Source: Phoronis ovalis
Taxonomy: Eukaryota > Phoronida > Phoronidae
Reading direction: 5' to 3'
Assembly: GCA_028565635.1 (NCBI GenBank)
Contig: JAOXYB010045259.1
Coordinates: 1-12,420 of the forward strand
DNA: 12,420 nucleotides
In this document: positions 10,901-12,420 of the stretch, piece by piece
Position numbering within the stretch: position 1 is the first letter of the stretch
Layout: each line of letters begins with the position of its first letter
Translations under genes and position numbers: made by a program
Notes under the pieces: model-generated
Database searches by the model: none
Seen by the model: the letters and a program-made list of their open reading frames with translations, nothing else
What the model was told of the DNA's origin: nothing

Positions 10901-11473
10901 CAATCTGCAAACAGTTATTCATGTAAACAATGCCACCTGTTAACTGAATATTTTAATAAAAAGATTTAAAGTTTGGTATGAGTACTAGCATAGCAATTTT
11001 TTGAGGGTATAAAATTAACATTTTATTGATACACCTGTATGTTACACTAAAAGCATATCACATATGATTTAATGTTAGCAGACAGTACTCAGCAAGTAGA
11101 TGTTTATAGCATGGCTTTGATAATAATTACGTATAAAAATTTTGTTTCTTTCTTTCTTTGTACATTTTAGCTCCTGGTATTGATTATGTTGGTTTATTAC
11201 CATCAGCTGAGGGTCTTCTGGTAAACTGGTCAAAACCTTTAGCTAATGGTTGTGTGTTATCAGGCTATGTCATTTCATACCAATTTTTAAGCATCGGTGG
11301 ATGTAATGCCTCAGCACAGCCACAGATGAATATCACTATTAAAGGAGGTGATAATACAACAAAAGATATCACCGGGCTGTTACCTTTTTCCAAATATAGA
11401 GTGACTGTAGCAGCTAAAACAGAAAATTTTGATGGAAATTCTTCTGAAAGTAAACAGTGGACAGGCAATTCTG
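1630..11473 (+). CDS. tie: Tie-family receptor tyrosine kinase-like gene, ectodomain part (8 exons, partial, two lesions)
   Basis: Eight exons on the plus strand join to an ectodomain of order Ig, Ig, EGF, EGF, FN3, FN3, FN3. Exon joins are 1630-1920, 2133-2391, 3732-3863, 4221-4367, 4726-5037, 9979-10049, 10448-10670 and 11171-11473. Every intron begins GT and ends AG, and all domain-boundary introns are phase 1. Seen directly: the EGF motif [11 protein letters not shown], the DPYGCSC motif, a cysteine-free second Ig ending in RLIVRG, and many N-glycosylation sequons. From family knowledge this combination marks Tie1/Tie2 (TEK), endothelial receptors that bind angiopoietins on the cell surface. 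Inferred: the signal peptide lies upstream and the membrane span and kinase downstream, outside the window. Odd points: a stop codon in Ig1, a frameshift in Ig2, and no third EGF or third Ig. An alternative is a Tie-like paralog whose intracellular part is not a kinase. Confidence 0.8.
2133..2391 (+). CDS. tie: Tie-like exon: second, cysteine-free Ig-like domain, frameshifted
   Basis: The acceptor is gaaatctcag and the donor gtatgt. The first reading frame gives [19 protein letters not shown], then IRWKKD and GVYSV, and hits TAG at 2348-2350. A second frame, shifted by one base, carries [15 protein letters not shown] up to the donor. The exon is 259 nt, the only domain not divisible by three; removing one base gives 258 nt and restores phase 1 on both sides. 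The T run at 2334-2338 is the most natural place for the extra base, since four Ts read smoothly from GVYSV into the RLIVRG strand. Lack of the Ig cysteine pair and the GVYS and RLIVR motifs match what is known of Tie Ig2. The shift could be a homopolymer sequencing error or a real lesion. Confidence 0.75.
2392..3731 (+). other. Intron between Ig2 and EGF1
   Basis: A 1340-nt intron from gtatgt to ttttcag. It is AT-rich and contains the foldback element at 2969-3224. No further exon with plausible splice sites and Ig or EGF residues was found in any frame. Confidence 0.7.
2969..3224. mobile_element. 256-bp foldback (MITE-like) element
   Basis: The outer ends are inverted: atcgtttgcaatgaaa at the left and ttttcgttgcaaacgat at the right. 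A second, longer inverted pair lies inside: 3050-3083 (tgcagcaaaggcattgctgc and on to gcttgaacca) against 3167-3200 (tggttcaacc to atgcctttgctgca), about 34 nt with a few mismatches. The left arm has about 65 nt more between the outer and inner pairs than the right arm, so it either gained an insertion or the right arm lost sequence. No ORF and no clear target duplication were seen. Confidence 0.65.
3732..3863 (+). CDS. tie: Tie-like exon: EGF-like module 1 (8 cysteines)
   Basis: The exon is 132 nt (44 codons), acceptor ctgattttcag, donor gtaagta, phase 1 at both ends. It starts [11 protein letters not shown], followed by [10 protein letters not shown] and [14 protein letters not shown]. Eight cysteines are present, the laminin-like EGF pattern used by Tie receptors rather than the six of classical EGF. 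GECIC-PGFMG closely recalls the first Tie EGF module. In the family, this rod of EGF modules packs against the Ig head of the receptor. The reading frame is fully open and the base pattern is typical of purifying selection (all cysteines kept), in contrast to the damaged Ig exons upstream. Confidence in the exon is high and in the family assignment good. Confidence 0.88.
3864..4220 (+). other. Intron between EGF1 and EGF2
   Basis: A 357-nt intron from gtaagta to catttttag. Apart from splice signals and a T-rich 3' end nothing could be supported. Confidence 0.75.
4221..4367 (+). CDS. tie: Tie-like exon: EGF-like module 2 with DPYGCSC motif
   Basis: The exon is 147 nt (49 codons) between acceptor catttttag and donor gtaaca, phase 1 at both ends. 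It reads [14 protein letters not shown], then [19 protein letters not shown] and AIGHKRPFC. There are again eight cysteines, plus an NCT glycosylation sequon. The longer middle loop and the PYGCSC motif are characteristic of the second EGF module of Tie1 and Tie2, and are the single strongest family marker in the window. The usual glycine-rich end (GWxG) is replaced by GHKRPF. A plus-strand ATG-initiated ORF here in another frame is a shadow. The intron to the next exon is only 358 nt and has no third EGF or third Ig exon, which vertebrate Tie receptors carry at this point. Confidence 0.88.
4368..4725 (+). other. Intron between EGF2 and FN3-1
   Basis: A 358-nt intron from gtaaca to gattttcag. 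It contains no third EGF-like and no third Ig-like exon, although vertebrate Tie genes carry both at this position. Confidence 0.75.
4726..5037 (+). CDS. tie: Tie-like exon: fibronectin type III domain 1
   Basis: A single exon of 312 nt (104 codons) encodes a complete FN3 domain, acceptor tgattttcag, donor gtaagt, phase 1 at both ends. An acceptor two bases later is possible but would break the phase. The B-strand tryptophan is in FISLKWYKW, the C-strand has YLVQYKT, and the E-F region has [16 protein letters not shown], where GLQ stands for the usual tyrosine-corner loop. Sequons NIT and NLT point to extracellular exposure. In Tie receptors three FN3 domains form the membrane-proximal stalk and mediate receptor dimerisation; here this is the first of three. 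The exon is intact. The following intron is 4.9 kb and filled with repeats. Confidence 0.85.
5640..5930 (+). repeat. Two diverged ~155-bp monomers
   Basis: The words gcaatttcagtcattg with ctatccaatatggttgccaaa near 5686 recur as acaatttcaatcatgg with ctatctggtatggctgccaaa near 5841, a spacing of about 155 nt. The pair is also similar to 8970-9235, where ggaacaatttctggcattg and ctatccaatatgctgccaaa appear, followed about 160 nt later by gaacaatttcaaataattt. Both blocks share atctctgaacaatttcaa between monomers. They are non-coding. Confidence 0.6.
6327..6358. repeat. Terminal hairpin of the array element
   Basis: ATGCCCATCACTAT, a 3-nt loop GTA and the near-exact inverse ATAGTGAATGGGCAT form a 14-bp stem with one bulged base. 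The same hairpin starts the second copy at 12318. A short run rich in gtcgt follows (about 6374-6404). It probably marks the 5' terminus of the repeat family. Confidence 0.75.
6327..8729 (+). repeat. 2.4-kb tandem array of A/B units with ~810-bp higher-order period
   Basis: The landmark tttggtaca (or a one-base variant) occurs near 6458, 6764, 6911, 7181, 7512, 7658, 7988, 8324 and 8471. Spacings of 147, 270, 331, 146, 330, 336 and 147 show three unit types: A (about 147 bp, ending in a dyad and ctcgagatggtagc), B (about 330 bp, with gcgcccatttcgggaaag, gattcgaaggtggattcacg, gtgacatttcaaaatgacc) and F (an A head joined to a B tail). The order is B, ABF, ABF, AB. The unit at 6911 lacks about 60-75 bp near its dyad. 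The array starts at the hairpin ATGCCCATCA and ends at the inverted word TGATGGGCAT (8720-8729). GC is higher than in the flanks. No transposase was seen. Confidence 0.8.
8711..8935 (+). repeat. Array 3' flank, duplicated at 9676-9889
   Basis: Aligned words with 9676-9889 are tatgatgggcat / tatgatggctat, aacaacacttgttcaaac / gaacagcacttagcaaacc, atagaactgcaattaa / tggaactatacactta, gaatttaagaaaaaaa / gaatttaaaaaaaat, and gatgagtcaaaatttcg / gatgagttacagtttca. Identity is moderate and colinear. It includes a run of 15 A at 8871-8885. The small overlapping ORFs at 8893-9110 lie partly in it and have no support as genes. Confidence 0.6.
8970..9235 (+). repeat. Second block of ~160-bp monomers
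   Basis: Similar to 5640-5930, starting with gtgtgcagaatgtgtac against gtgtgcataatgtatag and continuing through the ccaatatg-ctgccaaat core and the atctctgaacaatttcaa word. The block lies just downstream of the array flank, so the same module occurs on both sides of the A/B array. Confidence 0.55.
9275..9635 (+). repeat. Diverged A/B-family copy
   Basis: In the same orientation as the array it contains gaatgattcgaaggtgg (B tail), gcgaccttgaaaagtgagtc, cataacactttctttgtc, tatttggtacagggtaaata (A head), aagatggctgattggtggcc (dyad) and gcaataacagcttcgg with ttcatattcagtacc (B head). The A-to-B landmark distance is about 155 nt. Confidence 0.7.
9676..9889 (+). repeat. Second copy of the array 3' flank
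   Basis: Diverged, colinear duplicate of 8711-8935 following an A/B copy in the same order, so A/B plus flank moved or duplicated as one unit. It ends about 90 nt before the FN3-2 exon. Confidence 0.6.
9979..10049 (+). CDS. tie: Tie-like exon: FN3 domain 2, N-terminal part
   Basis: A short exon of 71 nt between acceptor gattctag and donor gtaagt. With the A left over from the previous exon it reads [15 protein letters not shown], then PIRVQVSWQ. This is the A and B strands of an FN3 domain, with the conserved B-strand tryptophan in VSWQ. It enters in phase 1 and leaves in phase 0, so it cannot be a whole module; the next exon continues it in frame. Splitting an FN3 domain right after the tryptophan strand is a common FN3 intron position. 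The exon is too short to be called alone; its support comes from phase agreement on both sides and from the domain it completes. Confidence 0.8.
10050..10447 (+). other. Phase-0 intron inside FN3-2
   Basis: A 398-nt intron from gtaagt to attgtag with a T-rich 3' end. Nothing else was seen in it. It is the only phase-0 intron in the window. Confidence 0.75.
10448..10670 (+). CDS. tie: Tie-like exon: FN3 domain 2, C-terminal part
   Basis: The exon is 223 nt, acceptor tttattgtag, donor gtaatg, entering in phase 0 and leaving in phase 1. It starts [17 protein letters not shown], continues with [14 protein letters not shown] and [18 protein letters not shown], and ends ITIPEEG. MIEYQ is the C strand and KVRIKAVN the F strand of an FN3 domain. 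With the preceding 71-nt exon the domain totals 294 nt (98 codons), the usual FN3 size. Sequons NDT, NIS and NIT suggest a glycosylated stalk. Two extra cysteines (ACTT and TACNA) could pair within the domain. An internal ATG is not a start: the frame is open to the splice acceptor. The minus-strand ORF over this exon is a shadow. Confidence 0.85.
10671..11170 (+). other. Intron between FN3-2 and FN3-3
   Basis: A 500-nt intron from gtaatg to cattttag with a strong polypyrimidine tract (tttctttctttctttg). It is AT-rich without repeats or coding signal. Confidence 0.75.
11171..11473 (+). CDS. tie: Tie-like exon: fibronectin type III domain 3
   Basis: The exon is 303 nt (101 codons), acceptor gtacattttag, donor gtaaag, phase 1 at both ends. 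It encodes a whole FN3 domain: [19 protein letters not shown] for the A-B strands, SGYVISYQF for [21 protein letters not shown] for E-F (the L-P-F-x-x-Y tyrosine corner is canonical), then [15 protein letters not shown]. Five sequons (NWS, NAS, NIT, NTT, NSS) show a heavily glycosylated surface. This is the third and, by family rule, membrane-proximal FN3 domain; the next exon should carry a transmembrane helix but is not in the remaining 947 nt of the window. The translation runs past the donor for several codons before a stop, so the splice choice rests on the consensus and phase. Confidence 0.87.
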
Positions 11474-11900
11474 GTAAAGTAAATTATTTATCTCCAGAAA
11501 ATTGATTTTGTAATGATATATAAAATAGGACCTTAATTGTGTATTGATAGAAGCAAATCATAACGGGAAGCAATAAAAGATGGTACAGTAACCTTTCTGT
11601 TATATTAATGTCAGTCAGTACGATATTTTTGTTAACTTTACTGTTAAAGTAATGTATAAAGTAAAGTTATCATGATCAGGAATAATAATATTTCTCTGCT
11701 TGAATTTTTGCTTGACTTTGTGTTTGGAAGGATCATTATTTTTATTCATGGCTGTAGGAAATGGTATCATGCCAGTTTGCAGTAAGATTTATTATCAAGA
11801 CACCGTACTGTATAATTATATTATTTTGTTAGAAGGAATCTTCATTTGATGATATATTGATCCAAAGAAATAATTAACATGAATGCAATTTAGTCAAAAC
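11474..11900 (+). other. Start of the intron after FN3-3
   Basis: Begins gtaaag. AT-rich; no transmembrane-helix exon, no further FN3 exon and no clear repeat was found. The intron continues to the right edge of the window. Confidence 0.6.
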
Positions 11901-12284
11901 TGAATCTTACTTTTTTCTAATGAAAGGACCACACTGGGGTAGGCAATATGAAAGTGAGCATCCATGTTCCAACATGGCTTTTTCAAAAAGCCTCTTGTGG
12001 AGTGACCTTGACCTCCAAAACTACCAAAACTACTTTGGAAGTGACTAAAATTGGAAAAAATCACCCTGTCCCATTTGTATTGAACTAGTAGTGTTATATT
12101 ACCTCTAAAAAAGAACCCCTGCTGGGCAAAAAACAAAGACGTGTTACACTCCCACAACTCAATAAACATGGAATGACTAATAAACAGGGAAGGAATGATA
12201 AAAGTCTTGAGATAAGACAGAGCTTTTTTTATTAAAAAAAAGTAAGATTCAAGAGCTTTTTTTATTAAAAAAAAGTAAGATTCA
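11901..12284. mobile_element. Foldback (MITE-like) element with duplicated right end
   Basis: The left end tgaatcttacttttttctaa is inverted at the right as attaaaaaaaagtaagattca, found twice (ending 12251 and 12284). Arms are about 23 nt. The interior holds a small palindrome, ccatgttccaacatgg. A 91-codon minus-strand ORF (11894-12169) lies inside but has no recognisable motif. No target duplication could be fixed, partly because the right end is doubled. Confidence 0.55.
12220..12284 (+). repeat. 33-bp tandem duplication (2 copies)
   Basis: The unit gagctttttttattaaaa plus aaaagtaagattca recurs at 12220 and 12253 with a period of 33 nt and near-perfect identity. Each unit contains a T7-ATT-A8 self-complementary core. 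Confidence 0.85.
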
Positions 12285-12317
12285 TTTTGGATTTAACTGT
12301 ATTTTGTATATATTTTT

Positions 12318-12420
12318 ATGCCCATCACTATGTAATAGTGAAAGGGCATATAGTCGTACTGCATGCGGCGTCGGCGTATGTACCCTTTTCTTTGTGTTGC
12401 TATAACGGCTTCAGCTTTCG
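12318..12420 (+). repeat. 5' end of a second array-type element, cut by the window edge
   Basis: Matches 6327-6440 closely in the same orientation: hairpin ATGCCCATCACTAT, then gcatgcgg, a shorter gtcg-rich tract, cttttctttgt and ttgctataacggcttcagc. The upstream flanks of the two copies are unrelated, apart from a shared T run, which fixes the left terminus of the family. Confidence 0.8.

Noticed and set aside
11894-12169. Minus-strand ORF of 91 codons
   Set aside because: It sits inside a foldback element, has no recognisable motif and no upstream or downstream exon partner.

Overview
The window is a stretch of AT-rich metazoan nuclear DNA. It holds the middle of one plus-strand, intron-rich gene for a secreted or membrane-anchored receptor ectodomain. 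The gene is recognisable as a Tie-family (angiopoietin-receptor-like) receptor tyrosine kinase from its exon order: Ig-like, cysteine-free Ig-like, two 8-cysteine EGF-like modules, then three fibronectin type III domains. The second EGF module carries the DPYGCSC motif typical of Tie receptors. Introns of about 0.2-5 kb, canonical GT-AG sites and nested transposon-like repeats fit an invertebrate animal, plausibly a marine deuterostome. The species cannot be fixed from the sequence. The signal peptide exon (upstream) and the transmembrane and kinase exons (downstream) are not in the window.

Layout. 1-424 is featureless AT-rich DNA. 425-1430 is one copy of an A/B repeat family, split by a 495-bp inverted-repeat element (587-1081) with a 5-bp target duplication. 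The exons are Ig1 1630-1920, Ig2 2133-2391, EGF1 3732-3863, EGF2 4221-4367, FN3-1 4726-5037, FN3-2 9979-10049 plus 10448-10670, and FN3-3 11171-11473. Domain-boundary introns are all phase 1; only the intron inside FN3-2 is phase 0. The 4.9-kb intron between FN3-1 and FN3-2 is mostly repeats: about 160-bp monomers (5640-5930), a 2.4-kb tandem array with a higher-order A-B-F organisation (6327-8729), a diverged duplication of its downstream flank, and a further A/B copy (9275-9635). A foldback element (2969-3224) lies in the Ig2-EGF1 intron, another (11901-12284) lies after FN3-3, and the start of a second copy of the 6327 element runs off the right edge (12318-12420).

Condition of the gene. 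Two lesions sit in the N-terminal Ig exons: an in-frame TAA at 1848-1850 in the F-strand motif of Ig1, and a +1 frameshift in Ig2, most simply one extra T in the run at 2334-2338. All EGF and FN3 exons are intact. The locus is therefore a damaged paralog or young pseudogene, or carries sequence errors, or could still give an Ig-less transcript because the reading frame survives skipping both Ig exons.

No bacterial-type genes, RNA genes, CRISPR arrays or autonomous transposase ORFs were seen. Minus-strand ORFs in the repeat array are repeat coincidences.
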